Assembly (NCBI GenBank): GCA_017537965.1
Contig: JAFYJV010000002.1
Location: 1-40,520, forward strand
From: Bacteroidales bacterium
GTDB taxonomy: Bacteria > Bacteroidota > Bacteroidia > Bacteroidales > F082
Direction: 5' to 3'
Length of the DNA: 40,520 nucleotides
Shown here: positions 23,611-32,584 of the stretch, in pieces
How positions within the stretch are numbered: position 1 is the first letter of the stretch
Layout of the letters: each line of letters starts with the position of its first letter
Made by a program: the position numbers and the translations under genes
The notes under the pieces: model-generated
Seen by the model: only the letters and a program-made list of their open reading frames with translations
Told to the model about the DNA's origin: nothing
The model's database searches: none

Positions 23611-24294
23611 ATGAGCAAGAAGAACAAACTGCAGAAATTCGAGGAGAACAAGGGCTTTGACAACTTGTTCCAATACTCATACGAGAGAATCATGGCCGAA
23701 GGCTTCCCTTTGCAAGGACATTGGCATGACGGCTTTTTCCATAACGACCATCCCATCGTGCTTGAGTTGGGTTGTGGCAAGGGCGAATACACCGTGGGGC
23801 TGGCCCGAGTGCATCCTGAAGTCAACTATATCGGCGTGGATATCAAAGGTGCGCGCATGTGGCGTGGGTTGACCCAAGCCCGTGAGGAGGACCTTGGCAA
23901 CGTGGCTTTTATCCGTGCCCGCATCGACCAGATCGAGCATTTCTTCGCCCCCGGCGAAGTCGATGAGATATGGGTTACCTTCCCCGATCCGCATCCAGGC
24001 GAAGGCGAACGCAACGCCCGTCATAGGCTTACCTCTCCCGAGTTCCTCGAACGTTACCGCAAGATCGTCAAGCCGGAAGGGATCCTGAACCTGAAGACCG
24101 ACAGCCCCATCATGTATGAGTTCACGCTCCACGAGGTGGTGGAGAAACAAGGGCTGCCGCTGCTCTATCATAGCGACGACCTGTATGCCAACGACGATGT
24201 CCTCGAAGTGAAGACCATCAGGACGTTTTACGAGCAGATGTGGCTTGATCAGGGATTGACCATAAAGTATTTGAGATTTAGAATTAACAATTAA
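23611..24294 (+). CDS. trmB: tRNA (guanine-N7-)-methyltransferase
   Basis: 227 residues. Methylates N7 of guanosine-46 in the variable loop of tRNAs with S-adenosylmethionine. Visible: SAM-binding [28 protein letters not shown], and the [19 protein letters not shown] block, where most homologues have a lysine-rich FPDPWPKxRHxKRR. The terminal [12 protein letters not shown] is conserved. The last residues (LRFRINN) are encoded by the start of a heptad array that runs past the stop codon, so the normal C-terminus may have been replaced or extended by repeat DNA. Confidence 0.95.
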   Translation: MSKKNKLQKFEENKGFDNLFQYSYERIMAEGFPLQGHWHDGFFHNDHPIVLELGCGKGEYTVGLARVHPEVNYIGVDIKGARMWRGLTQAREEDLGNVAFIRARIDQIEHFFAPGEVDEIWVTFPDPHPGEGERNARHRLTSPEFLERYRKIVKPEGILNLKTDSPIMYEFTLHEVVEKQGLPLLYHSDDLYANDDVLEVKTIRTFYEQMWLDQGLTIKYLRFRINN

Positions 24295-24305
24295 GAATTT
24301 AGAGA
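24271..24305 (+). repeat. Heptad array, 5 units, spanning the trmB stop
   Basis: Units TTGAGAT, TTAGAAT, TAACAAT, TAAGAAT and TTAGAGA in strict 7-base register. The array covers the last eight codons of trmB including the stop and ends two bases before the next ATG. Confidence 0.75.
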
Positions 24306-24307
24306 TT

Positions 24308-25828
24308 ATGTTCACGGAAAACAAAGAGTTTTACATTGCCCATTGCGACAACGGACCGCTTTATCTGGTGGGCAAGATGGCGAACCGCCATGGATTGATA
24401 GCCGGTGCCACGGGTACGGGAAAGACTGTGACGCTGCAGGTGATTGCGGAGTCGTTCAGTCAGGCAGGAGTCCCCTGTTTCATGGCGGATATGAAAGGCG
24501 ACCTCTCTGGCATCTGCCAGCCTGGGGCGATGAGCAGCTTCATCGAGAAACGCTGTCCCGAGTTCGGCATCACCGATCCTCAGTTCAAAGGCTGTCCCAC
24601 ACGATTCTTCGATGTGTTTGGTGAACAAGGGCATCCGTTGAGGGCTACCATCTCCGACATGGGTCCCCAGCTGCTGTCGCGTCTCCTTGGCCTTAACGAG
24701 ACCCAGACGGGCATCATGAACATCGTGTTCAAGATCGCCGATGACCGTGGGCTGTTGCTGATCGACATGAAAGACCTGCGTCTGATGCTGGATTATGTGG
24801 CGAAGAATGCCAAGGAGTTTACCACCACCTATGGCACCATCACCTCGGTGAGCGTGGGTGCCATCCAGCGCGCCTTGCTCGCGCTGGAGGCGGAGGGTGC
24901 CGACCTTTTCTTCGGCGAGCCCGACTTCGACGTGTTCGACTTCCTGCAAACGGAAGGGGGGCAGGGCGTTATGAACGTCCTCGCCGCCGACAAGCTGATG
25001 CTGAACCCGAAGCTCTATTCCACCTTCCTGCTCTGGCTGCTGAGCGAGCTCTACACGCAGTTGCCCGAGGTGGGCGACCAGGAGCTGCCCAAGCTGATCT
25101 TCTTCTTCGACGAGGCGCACATGCTGTTCAAGGACACCTCGAAGGCGTTGGTTGACAAGATCGAGCAGGTCATCCGTTTGGTGCGTTCCAAGGGCGTGGG
25201 CGTTTATTTCGTCACCCAGAATCCCGACGACATCCCGGAGGCCATCGCAAGCCAGCTCGGCAACCGTGTCCTCCATGGCCTTCGTGCCTATACCCCCAAG
25301 GAGCAGAAGGCCGTCAAGGCTGCTGCCCAGACCTTCCGCACCAACCCCAACTTCCGCACCGAGGATGCCATCCTGGAGCTTGGGACGGGCGAGGCCTTGG
25401 TGTCGTTCCTCGATGCCAAAGGCGCACCGAGTATTGTGGAAAGGGCCAAGATACTCTTCCCGCTCAGCCAGATCGGCGCCATCACCGAAGAACAGCGCAG
25501 CTCGATGATCCGCAACTCCCGTTTCTACGGCAGGTACGACAAGACCATCGACCGTGAAAGTGCCTACGAGGTGCTCGTCGAACAGCAGCGTCGTGAAGAG
25601 AAACAGGCCAAGGAAGAGGCCGAAGCTGCTGAGAAACGCAAGGCTTGGGAAGCCAAGGAGAAAGAAAAAGCCAAGGCCTCAAAGAGCAAGTCGAGTTCCA
25701 AGTCCACCAAGAAGTCAACGGGGAAGAAGGCGCTTGAAAAGACCATCAACACCACTGCCACGACATTCGGACGTCAGCTCGGGAAGTCGATTTTCAGGTC
25801 AATTTTGGGAGGAATCTTCAAAAGCTAA
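24308..25828 (+). CDS. HerA-like ATPase (DUF853/YjgR family)
   Basis: 506 residues. A RecA-like ATPase of the HerA/FtsK class: Walker A GATGTGKT near residue 33, ADMKGDLSG, Walker [13 protein letters not shown] near 262, [12 protein letters not shown] (sensor region) and [11 protein letters not shown]. The C-terminal quarter turns into a charged segment (about 420-490, [21 protein letters not shown] and Lys/Ser runs) before a short hydrophobic end, as is usual for YjgR proteins. No nuclease partner such as NurA is next to it, so a DNA-end-resection role is not supported by context. The function of the YjgR family is not established. Its stop lies 4 bp from the convergent pcm stop. Confidence 0.92.
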   Translation: MFTENKEFYIAHCDNGPLYLVGKMANRHGLIAGATGTGKTVTLQVIAESFSQAGVPCFMADMKGDLSGICQPGAMSSFIEKRCPEFGITDPQFKGCPTRFFDVFGEQGHPLRATISDMGPQLLSRLLGLNETQTGIMNIVFKIADDRGLLLIDMKDLRLMLDYVAKNAKEFTTTYGTITSVSVGAIQRALLALEAEGADLFFGEPDFDVFDFLQTEGGQGVMNVLAADKLMLNPKLYSTFLLWLLSELYTQLPEVGDQELPKLIFFFDEAHMLFKDTSKALVDKIEQVIRLVRSKGVGVYFVTQNPDDIPEAIASQLGNRVLHGLRAYTPKEQKAVKAAAQTFRTNPNFRTEDAILELGTGEALVSFLDAKGAPSIVERAKILFPLSQIGAITEEQRSSMIRNSRFYGRYDKTIDRESAYEVLVEQQRREEKQAKEEAEAAEKRKAWEAKEKEKAKASKSKSSSKSTKKSTGKKALEKTINTTATTFGRQLGKSIFRSILGGIFKS

Positions 25829-25832
25829 CGCT

Positions 25833-26495
25833 TCAATCATTCCCTGTGCCAGTCAGCATCGGGACGAATTTAAAGGCTCCAAACTCCTCGCGTTTCAACG
25901 AGCCGTCGCTGGTTTTCGTGAGACGCAGCATGGTTTGTCCATCACCGTTTTCGTTGTCCATGGGGATGACCATGATCCCGCCTGTCTTCAGCTGTCCCAT
26001 CAGGATGGAGGGGATGTCGGGAGCTCCTGCTGTGACGATGATGCGGTCGAAAGGCGCGTAGGTGGGCAAGCCCTCGAAGCCGTCGCCGAGGAAAGTCTTC
26101 ACGCGGAAGGGGAGCGCCTCCAAGATCTCCTTGGTCTTGAAATAGAGGTTGCGCTGCCGTTCGATGGTGAACACCTTGGCGCCCATGGCGGCCAGCACAC
26201 AGGCTTGATAGCCTGATCCGGTGCCGATCTCCAACACCTTCATGCCTTGCTCCACCTGCAACAGCTCAGTCTGCAATGCCACCGTGCGTGGCTGTGAGAT
26301 GGTCTGCCCCGACCCGATGGGGAAGGCCTGATCGGAATAGGCGATCTCGACAAAGGAGGAGTCGAGGAAGACGTGTCGGGGCACGGCGTTGATGGCGGAG
26401 AGCACCTTCTCGTCGCCGATGCCCTCGCTGCGGAGCAGGTCAACAAGCTGTTTGCGCATCCCTTTGTGCCGATAGTTGTCCTCGATCGAATTCAT
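25833..26495 (-). CDS. pcm: Protein-L-isoaspartate O-methyltransferase
   Basis: 220 residues from ATG 26495 (MNSIEDNYRHKGMRKQLVD). An in-frame ATG at 26537 would add 14 residues translated through the promoter. Repairs isoaspartyl sites in aged proteins by SAM-dependent methylation. Motifs: PRHVFLD, the QTISQPRTVALQTELL segment, SAM-binding VLEIGTGSGYQACVLA, FDRIIVTAGAPDIP and LKTGGIMVIPM. All are typical of the family. The predicted -7 box ends only 5 bases before the ATG, which suggests an almost leaderless mRNA. Confidence 0.96.
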   Translation of the reverse strand: MNSIEDNYRHKGMRKQLVDLLRSEGIGDEKVLSAINAVPRHVFLDSSFVEIAYSDQAFPIGSGQTISQPRTVALQTELLQVEQGMKVLEIGTGSGYQACVLAAMGAKVFTIERQRNLYFKTKEILEALPFRVKTFLGDGFEGLPTYAPFDRIIVTAGAPDIPSILMGQLKTGGIMVIPMDNENGDGQTMLRLTKTSDGSLKREEFGAFKFVPMLTGTGND

Positions 26496-26500
26496 GGTGG

Positions 26501-26508
26501 CAAAAATA
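26501..26508 (-). promoter_or_regulatory. Predicted -7 box of pcm
   Basis: TATTTTTG on the minus strand, ending five bases before ATG 26495. With the usual distance to the start point, transcription would begin at or just before the ATG. No good -33 element is seen. Confidence 0.5.
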
Positions 26509-26515
26509 CGCTTTT

Positions 26516-26550
26516 TTTGGCTGCTGCTCCTGAACAAATCACTATCTTTG
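26516..26550 (+). promoter_or_regulatory. Predicted promoter of the Gfo/Idh gene
   Basis: TTTG (26516-26519), 23 bases, TATCTTTG (26543-26550), then 16 bases to ATG 26567. It lies back to back with the pcm -7 box. Confidence 0.5.
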
Positions 26551-26566
26551 CCAAAAATTAAACTCT

Positions 26567-27553
26567 ATGCTGAAAATTGGAGTCTTAGGTGCGGGACATC
26601 TTGGCAAGATACACCTCAAGTGTATCCAGCAGATTCCCGACTACGAACTTGTTGGATTCTACGATCCCGACACCGACAATGCCAAGCAGGTGGAGACGGC
26701 CATGGACGTGCGTTGCTTCAACACCTTGGAGGAGCTGATCGAGGCGGTGGATGTGGTTGACATCGTGACTCCCACGGTGCAGCATTTCGCCTGCGCCTCG
26801 AAAGCGCTCGCGCGCAATCGCCATGTCTTCATCGAGAAGCCTATCGTGGCCACCCCCGAGGAGGCTTCCAAACTCATCGAGCTTGCCGACGCGGCAGGAG
26901 TGAAGGTTCAGGTGGGGCATGTGGAGCGTTTCAACCCGGCCTTCATCGCTGCCGAGCCCCATATCAAGTCACCCAAGTTCATCGAAGCCCATAGGCTCTC
27001 GCTGTTCAACCCCCGTGGCACCGACGTCCCTGTGGTGCTCGACTTGATGGTTCACGACCTCGACATCCTGCTCTCCATCGTCAAGTCGCCTGTGGCCCAT
27101 GTAAGCGCCTGTGGCGTCTCCGTGGTCAGCCCGACACCCGACATCACCAACGCTCGCATCGAGTTCGAGAACGGTACGGTGGCCAACCTTACCACCAGCC
27201 GACTCTCCCTCAAGAACATGAGAAAGATGCGCATCTTCCAGGAAGACGCCTACATCACCGTAGATTTCCTCGAAAAGAAGACGGAGATCATACGGATCCA
27301 CGACCATGAGGAATCAGGCTATCCTTTCTCGTTGACGCTCGACCTTGCCGACGGAGCGACACGACAAATCACCATGGAGAAGCCGGAGATCAAGCCTTTG
27401 AATGCCATCCAGACCGAGCTGGAGCGCTTTTACGACAGCATCATCCACAACACGACGCCTCCCGTCACCATCCACGACGGCGTCAGGGTGCTGAACCTCG
27501 CCTACGACATCCTCAAGGCCGCAGATACCTCTTATAAAAAAATGGCTGATTGA
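26567..27553 (+). CDS. Gfo/Idh/MocA family oxidoreductase
   Basis: 328 residues. NAD(P)-binding Rossmann fold at the N-terminus (KIGVLGAGHLGKIHLKCI), then VDIVTPTVQHF and the family EKP motif (HVFIEKPIVATPEEA). The C-terminal domain has VGHVERFNPAF and LDLMVHDLDILLSIV, where His in the MxHDLD stretch is the likely catalytic region. Members oxidise or reduce sugars and related compounds. Family and neighbours (a lipoprotein and a sugar-phosphate transferase) suggest nucleotide-sugar chemistry for a surface glycan, but the substrate is not known. The next gene starts 44 bp on. Confidence 0.9.
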   Translation: MLKIGVLGAGHLGKIHLKCIQQIPDYELVGFYDPDTDNAKQVETAMDVRCFNTLEELIEAVDVVDIVTPTVQHFACASKALARNRHVFIEKPIVATPEEASKLIELADAAGVKVQVGHVERFNPAFIAAEPHIKSPKFIEAHRLSLFNPRGTDVPVVLDLMVHDLDILLSIVKSPVAHVSACGVSVVSPTPDITNARIEFENGTVANLTTSRLSLKNMRKMRIFQEDAYITVDFLEKKTEIIRIHDHEESGYPFSLTLDLADGATRQITMEKPEIKPLNAIQTELERFYDSIIHNTTPPVTIHDGVRVLNLAYDILKAADTSYKKMAD

Positions 27554-27597
27554 ACAATATTCACAACAATGGCCCGTTTCTATTAAAAGCAGATGCT

Positions 27598-28530
27598 ATG
27601 ACAAGACATTTTACGCTGTTTTCGCTTTTTTCTTTCCTTTTGTTGCTGGCGTTAGCCCTTCCTTCGTGCAAGGATTTCGAGGGCCCTCAGACCGTCCCCG
27701 CCTATCTCCGTATCGACACGATGCGAGTGAGTTGCGACTATTACACATACGGTGCCAACACACATAACTTCACCGATGTATGGGTTTATGTTGACGATGA
27801 TGTCCAAGGCGCCTTTGAGCTTCCGGCCGTGGTGCCGTTGCTGTATGAAGGACAGCACAAGGTGGCGCTTTATCCGGGCATCAAGGTCAACGGCATCGCC
27901 CAGACAAGAGCCGACTATCCTTTCATAGCCCCTGCTGAATATGCCTCGGTGAATCTGGTCAAAGACAGCATCGTCACCTTGACGCCGACCTTCACCTATT
28001 ATCCCGAAGGCGACAACCTGCACATGCGCTGGATAGAGGATTTCGACGGCGGTTTCGTGTCGCTGGAGTCCACCTCGCTGAGCGACGTCACCTTTACTCG
28101 CGTCAACGGTCCCCAGGCATGGCACGACCCGCAAGGGATCTATTCCTCCTATTCGGGGAAAGTGGTGCTGACCTCCGACACGTTGCGCTTCCAGCTGGCC
28201 ACTTCCGAAGAGTTCAGGGACCTGCCTACCACAGGCTCGGCTTGTATGCTAGAGATGGACTACAAATGCTCCGATACCTGTCTGGTGGGATTGTACTACA
28301 AAGAAAACAACAGCATCTATGAATATCCCGTTCTTCGTGTGAGTCCTACCTCCGAATCGGGTGTCGAGCCTACCACATGGAAGAAGATCTACGTCAATAT
28401 CGGACCATACCTTGTGGATTACAAGGATGCAGACTATTTCAAGCTGTATTTCTCTTCATGGAATCCACGCAATGACGGGACGCAATATTTCTATTTCGAC
28501 AATTTGAAGCTAATCTATCGTGACCGATGA
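27598..28530 (+). CDS. Uncharacterised Bacteroidales lipoprotein
   Basis: 310 residues from ATG 27598. An in-frame TTG at 27550 is possible but would put 16 residues before the signal. The N-terminus MTRHFTLFSLFSFLLLLALALPSCKDFEG has a clear lipobox, with Cys24 lipidated. The rest is beta-rich: an N-terminal Ig-like part that reads like a ligand-binding or carboxypeptidase-regulatory fold (RIDTMRVSC, DVWVYVDDDVQGAFELP), and a C-terminal part that looks like a jelly roll (GSACMLEMDYKCSD, YFYFDNLKLIY). I do not recognise a named family. The stop codon overlaps the start of the sugar transferase gene by 4 bp, so the two are likely co-translated. Confidence 0.8.
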   Translation: MTRHFTLFSLFSFLLLLALALPSCKDFEGPQTVPAYLRIDTMRVSCDYYTYGANTHNFTDVWVYVDDDVQGAFELPAVVPLLYEGQHKVALYPGIKVNGIAQTRADYPFIAPAEYASVNLVKDSIVTLTPTFTYYPEGDNLHMRWIEDFDGGFVSLESTSLSDVTFTRVNGPQAWHDPQGIYSSYSGKVVLTSDTLRFQLATSEEFRDLPTTGSACMLEMDYKCSDTCLVGLYYKENNSIYEYPVLRVSPTSESGVEPTTWKKIYVNIGPYLVDYKDADYFKLYFSSWNPRNDGTQYFYFDNLKLIYRDR

Positions 28531-29954
28531 AACGCAAACGTTGCTTGCCATATCTTTACGGTTTTGTTGACTGGGTGCTCTCAGTGCTTTCCTGGACCTT
28601 GTTCTATTATTTCAGGAAGACTTACGAGGTCCCCAACGTGAACACATGGCAACGCTTCGGTCTTGCTTTCCACGATCATAGCTTTTGGATGGCCGTTGCC
28701 ATCATTCCTATCTGCTGGGTGGTGTTGCACGGTCTCACCGGTGCCTATCAAAGCGTCTATTCCAAGTCGCGTCTGAAGGAACTATCCCAAACTTTTTTCA
28801 TTACCTTGCTGGGTGTCACGGTGCTGTTTTTCGCGGCGATTCTCGACGATCAGATCTTCACCTATAAGATGTATTACCAGTCGTTCCTCACCTTGTTTGC
28901 GCTGCAGTTCGGGTTGACCTATATCGGCCGCCTCATCATCACAAGCATTGTGAAGCATGGCATCCATAACGGGAAGATTTGTTTCAATACCTTGATTGTG
29001 GGCAGCAACGAGAATGCCGTCACGGTCTATCGTGAGATCACCGAGCAGGAGAAACCTACTGGTCAGCGTTTCGTCGGTTTCGTGAATGTGTATGACAAGG
29101 ACGAATACCGACTGGGCGACTTTCTCCCGCATCTTGGTTCTGTCAAGGATTTGGTGCGGATCATCCAGGAGAATGAAGTGGAAGAGGTGATCATCGCCAT
29201 CGAGCGTTCGGAAAAGGACTGCATGAACATCATTTTACCGGTAATGAACAGCACCAAGGCTGAGATTGAAATCATCCCCGAGATGCAGGATTTGGTGTTT
29301 GGCAACGTGAAGCAGTCGGCCATTTGGCGTACACCGCTGGTGCAGGTCAGCCCTGAGCTGATGCCCATCTGGCAGCGTGTCATCAAGCGCCTGTTCGACA
29401 TTCTGGTCTCCTTGTTTGTGCTCGTTGTGTTTTCGCCGATATACCTGATCACGGCCATCCTCGTCAAGGCTTCCTCGCCGGGTCCCGTGTTTTACGTGCA
29501 AGAGCGTATCGGCAAGAACGGGAAGCCGTTCAAGATGGCGAAATTCCGCAGTATGCGTGTCGATGCGGAGGCGGACAACACCCCTCAACTCTCAAGCGAC
29601 GACGATCCGCGTATCACGAAGTTCGGGAAGTTCATGCGCAAGGTGCGTCTTGACGAGATCCCGCAGTTTTGGACGGTGCTGAAAGGCGACATGTCCATCG
29701 TGGGTTATCGCCCCGAGCGTCAGTATTACATCGACCAGATCATGGAACGTGCCCCGTACTATAGCATGTTGCTTCTCGTGAAGCCCGGCATCACCAGTTG
29801 GGGTGAGGTCAAGTTCGGGTACGCCGAGAATGTCGATGAGATGATCGAACGGTTAAAATACGACATTCTCTATATCGAGAATGTCAGTATTGGTTTGGAT
29901 CTTAAGATTTTGATTTACACGGTCCTGATCGTGATTCAAGGGCGAGGGAAGTAA
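28527..29954 (+). CDS. Polyprenyl-phosphate sugar-1-phosphate transferase
   Basis: 475 residues, starting at ATG inside the stop of the lipoprotein gene. Four to five N-terminal helices (about 12-130) are followed by a CoA-binding-like domain (about 145-265, LIVGSNENAVTVYREI) and then the catalytic PF02397 domain (about 285-475). This has its own membrane segment (KRLFDILVSLFVLVVFSPIYLI), the PGPVFYVQERIGKNGKPFKMAKFRSM block, VRLDEIPQFWTVLKGDMSIVGYRPER and the final LKPGITSWGEVKFGYAE. It links a sugar phosphate to undecaprenyl phosphate, starting a capsule, O-antigen or exopolysaccharide unit. No other glycan-assembly genes follow, so it is not inside a classical capsule locus. Sugar specificity is unknown. 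Confidence 0.93.
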   Translation: MKRKRCLPYLYGFVDWVLSVLSWTLFYYFRKTYEVPNVNTWQRFGLAFHDHSFWMAVAIIPICWVVLHGLTGAYQSVYSKSRLKELSQTFFITLLGVTVLFFAAILDDQIFTYKMYYQSFLTLFALQFGLTYIGRLIITSIVKHGIHNGKICFNTLIVGSNENAVTVYREITEQEKPTGQRFVGFVNVYDKDEYRLGDFLPHLGSVKDLVRIIQENEVEEVIIAIERSEKDCMNIILPVMNSTKAEIEIIPEMQDLVFGNVKQSAIWRTPLVQVSPELMPIWQRVIKRLFDILVSLFVLVVFSPIYLITAILVKASSPGPVFYVQERIGKNGKPFKMAKFRSMRVDAEADNTPQLSSDDDPRITKFGKFMRKVRLDEIPQFWTVLKGDMSIVGYRPERQYYIDQIMERAPYYSMLLLVKPGITSWGEVKFGYAENVDEMIERLKYDILYIENVSIGLDLKILIYTVLIVIQGRGK

Positions 29955-29968
29955 TTTTTAATTCTAAA

Positions 29969-30628
29969 TCAGATTTGCCCTCTTTCTAGCAGTGTGATGA
30001 TGGTCTCAATCTCGTCGTCTTCGGGATTGGCTTGTGGGTTGTATTCGGTCTTTAGGTTGTATCCCCATAGACGTGCGAATCCTTGGTAGAAGAAGGCTCT
30101 CAGCCTGCCTCTCAGCTCCTGGACGACTTGGTAGGAGGTGTTGCCCGTCTCGCGGTCGATGAGGCGGATGAGGATGGCGCCTTGCGAGAAGGTCAGTTTC
30201 TTCAGTTCTTCCGTGTATTGGTCGGAGATTTCCTTTTCCGCTTCTTTCATCATGCGCCTGCGTTCAGAGTTGCTGCTGATGTCGGCCAGCATGAGGTCGT
30301 ATTCCTTCATCTTGTCGCCGGCGAGTTTGGCATAGGGATAGACTTTCCTCACGTTGCTGACGAGGCGGCGTCCACGGCGGGTGCCAGTGAGTTCGTAGTA
30401 ACGGTTCATGAGGTCGATATCGACTTCGGGGAGATAGACGATGAGGAGGGTGTCGTTGCCGTTGATTTGTCCATACACGACATTGATATGGTCTTTGTCA
30501 GGGATGGCGTTGCCGTTGGTGGTCTCTTGGTTGACGATGCGACTGGAGCCCACTCGTTTGGTTATCAGCTGACTGAATCCTTGGGTGGTGGCCATCACGA
30601 GCAGGATGGCGATGACGATCTTCTTCAT
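29969..30628 (-). CDS. DUF4294 domain protein
   Basis: 219 residues with a signal peptide of about 19 residues (ends TTQGFS). The rest is a DUF4294 domain: LLIVYLPEVDIDL, the charged RRGRRLVSNVRKVYPYAKLAGDKM and a helical segment (RRMMKEAEKEISDQYTEELKKLTFSQGAILIRLIDRETG). The last 30 residues are acidic. The family is found in Bacteroidota and has no known function. The gene follows clpX after 41 bp on the same strand, with no promoter seen between, so it is probably the end of the tig-clpP-clpX operon. Convergent with the sugar transferase, 14 bp apart. Confidence 0.85.
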   Translation of the reverse strand: MKKIVIAILLVMATTQGFSQLITKRVGSSRIVNQETTNGNAIPDKDHINVVYGQINGNDTLLIVYLPEVDIDLMNRYYELTGTRRGRRLVSNVRKVYPYAKLAGDKMKEYDLMLADISSNSERRRMMKEAEKEISDQYTEELKKLTFSQGAILIRLIDRETGNTSYQVVQELRGRLRAFFYQGFARLWGYNLKTEYNPQANPEDDEIETIITLLERGQI

Positions 30629-30669
30629 TGCTTGGATAGTATTTTTAAACCAAGCGGGATGCTTTGCAA

Positions 30670-31908
30670 CTATTGTGCCAGTTTGCTGTCCTTGGAGATT
30701 TTCTCTTCCGCGAAGGCTTTGGTGACGATGAGTTTCCCTTTCTGTTCGGAGGATGGCATCTCGAACATGGCGTCGTTGAGGATGGTCTCCATGATGGAGC
30801 GGAGGCCTCGGGCGCCCAGTTTGAACTCGATGGCTTTCTTCACCACGAAGTCGAGGGCTTCGTCTTCGATGACGAGTTCGATGCCGTCCATGGCGAAGAG
30901 TTTGGTAAACTGTTTCACGAGGGCGTTTTTCGGCTCGGTGAGGATGCGTCGGAGGGCAGTGGCGTCAAGGGGGTTGAGATGGGTGATGATTGGCATTCGG
31001 CCGACGATCTCGGGGATGAGGCCGAACTTCTTGAGGTCGGCAGGCGCCAGGTATTGCAGCATGTTGCTTTTGTCGAGCACCTGGTCGGCGTTGGTGCTGT
31101 AGCCGATGACGTTGGTGCTTTTGCGGGCAGCGATGATGCGTTCGATGCCGTCGAAGGCGCCGCCGGCGATGAAGAGGATGTCCTTGGTGTTGATGGGGAT
31201 CATCTTCTGCTCGGGGTGCTTGCGTCCGCCTTGGGGCGGCACGTTGCACACGGAGCCTTCGAGGAGTTTCAGGAGGGCCTGCTGCACGCCTTCGCCGGAG
31301 ACGTCGCGCGTGATGCTCGGGTTGTCGCTCTTGCGTGCGATCTTGTCGATCTCATCGATGAAGACGATGCCGTGCTCGGCGGCGGCGACGTCATAGTCGG
31401 CGGCCTGGAGCAACTTGACGAGGATGTTCTCCACGTCTTCGCCCACATAGCCGGCTTCGGTGAGCACGGTGGCGTCGGCGATGGCGAAGGGGACGTTGAG
31501 CATCTTGGCGATGGTGCGAGCCATGAGGGTCTTGCCGGTGCCGGTCTCGCCCACGAGGATCATGTTGGATTTTTCAATCTCCACCTCGTCGCTTTCGACT
31601 TTTTGGCTGATGCGTTTGTAGTGGTTGTAAACGGCCACGGCGAGGGTGCGTTTCGCCTCTTCCTGCCCAATGACATACTGGTCGAGGAAGTCCTTGATCT
31701 CCTTGGGTTTTCTTAACTCAAAGGTGGACGGGACAGCGTCGTTTTTCTTCTTCGGATGGTCTGCCGTCCCCAGTTCTTCCCTGATGATCTGATAGGCTTG
31801 TTCGGCGCAACGTTCGCAGATGTGGGCTTCCATGCCTTGGAGCAGCATCAGCGTCTCGCTGGCGGGTCTGCCGCAGAAAGAACAATGTTCTGTCTTTTTG
31901 TTGGCCAT
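30670..31908 (-). CDS. clpX: ATP-dependent protease ATP-binding subunit ClpX
   Basis: 412 residues. The AAA+ unfoldase that feeds proteins into ClpP. The N-terminal zinc-binding domain has Cys9, Cys12, Cys31 and Cys34 (CSFC, CERC). The AAA+ core has Walker A GETGTGKT, Walker [13 protein letters not shown], the [23 protein letters not shown] sensor region, and the C-terminal arginine [10 protein letters not shown]. It holds the IGF-loop region needed for ClpP docking by family. Starts 1 bp after the clpP stop, so translation is coupled. Confidence 0.98.
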   Translation of the reverse strand: MANKKTEHCSFCGRPASETLMLLQGMEAHICERCAEQAYQIIREELGTADHPKKKNDAVPSTFELRKPKEIKDFLDQYVIGQEEAKRTLAVAVYNHYKRISQKVESDEVEIEKSNMILVGETGTGKTLMARTIAKMLNVPFAIADATVLTEAGYVGEDVENILVKLLQAADYDVAAAEHGIVFIDEIDKIARKSDNPSITRDVSGEGVQQALLKLLEGSVCNVPPQGGRKHPEQKMIPINTKDILFIAGGAFDGIERIIAARKSTNVIGYSTNADQVLDKSNMLQYLAPADLKKFGLIPEIVGRMPIITHLNPLDATALRRILTEPKNALVKQFTKLFAMDGIELVIEDEALDFVVKKAIEFKLGARGLRSIMETILNDAMFEMPSSEQKGKLIVTKAFAEEKISKDSKLAQ

Positions 31909-31909
31909 C

Positions 31910-32584
31910 TTATCTCTTTCTGGAGAGTACTTCGTCGATCATGCCGTATTCCTTGGCTTCCTGGGCGGTCATCCAGTAGTCGCGGTCCGAGTCGGCCCAC
32001 ACCTTGTCGTAGGGCTGGCCGGAGTGATGGGAGATGATCTCGTACAGCTCTTTCTTGAGTTTCTGGATCTCGCGAGCGGTGATCTCGATCTCGGTGGCTT
32101 GTCCTTCGACGCCGCCCATGGGTTGGTGGATCATGATGCGGGAGTGGGGCAGGGCGGAGCGTTTGCCAGGGGCGCCCGAGCACATCAGAACGGCGGCCAT
32201 GGAGGCGGCCATGCCGGTGCAGATGGTGGCTACGTCAGGGCCGATGAACTGCATCGTGTCGTAGATGCCGAGTCCTGCATAGACACTGCCGCCAGGCGAG
32301 TTCAGATAGATCTGGATGTCGCGTTTCGGGTCGGTTGACTCCAGGAAGAGGAGCTGTGCCTGGATGACGTTGGCCACGTAGTCGTCGATGGCGGTGCCGA
32401 GGAAGATGATGCGGTCCATCATCAGTCGGGAGAACACGTCCATCTGTGCCACGTTGAGCTGGCGTTCCTCGATGACAGTGGGGCTGATGTAGCCGCCGCT
32501 GTTGTTGATCTGTGAGATGTATTGCTCCAGCCCCAGCGGGTTGAGGCCGAGGTGCTTGGTGGCGTATTTGCGGAATTCGGTCAT
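31910..32584 (-). CDS. clpP: ATP-dependent Clp protease proteolytic subunit
   Basis: 224 residues. Serine protease forming the 14-subunit chamber degraded-protein machine with ClpX. The catalytic triad is Ser128 ([11 protein letters not shown]), His153 (RIMIHQP) and Asp202 (DSDRDYWM), with the same spacing as E. coli ClpP Ser97/His122/Asp171. The N-terminal region of about 30 residues before the mature core is longer than in E. coli and may be processed. Its ATG overlaps the tig stop by 4 bp (ATGA). Confidence 0.98.
   Translation of the reverse strand: MTEFRKYATKHLGLNPLGLEQYISQINNSGGYISPTVIEERQLNVAQMDVFSRLMMDRIIFLGTAIDDYVANVIQAQLLFLESTDPKRDIQIYLNSPGGSVYAGLGIYDTMQFIGPDVATICTGMAASMAAVLMCSGAPGKRSALPHSRIMIHQPMGGVEGQATEIEITAREIQKLKKELYEIISHHSGQPYDKVWADSDRDYWMTAQEAKEYGMIDEVLSRKR

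Noticed and set aside
24308-25828. HerA-NurA type DNA-end processing or an anti-phage ATPase system
   Set aside because: The sequence is of the YjgR/DUF853 type and there is no nuclease or SIR2-like partner beside it.
17590-29954. A capsule or LPS gene cluster
   Set aside because: Envelope genes (GT2, LptF/G, kdsB, sugar transferase) are mixed with tRNA modification, repair and nucleotide genes and lack Wzx, Wzy or further transferases.
30664-31716. A 350-codon open frame antisense to clpX
   Set aside because: Gly/Val/Asp-rich shadow of the clpX reading frame with no recognisable domain. The same holds for frames antisense to tig (32707-33738) and metK (37221-38168).
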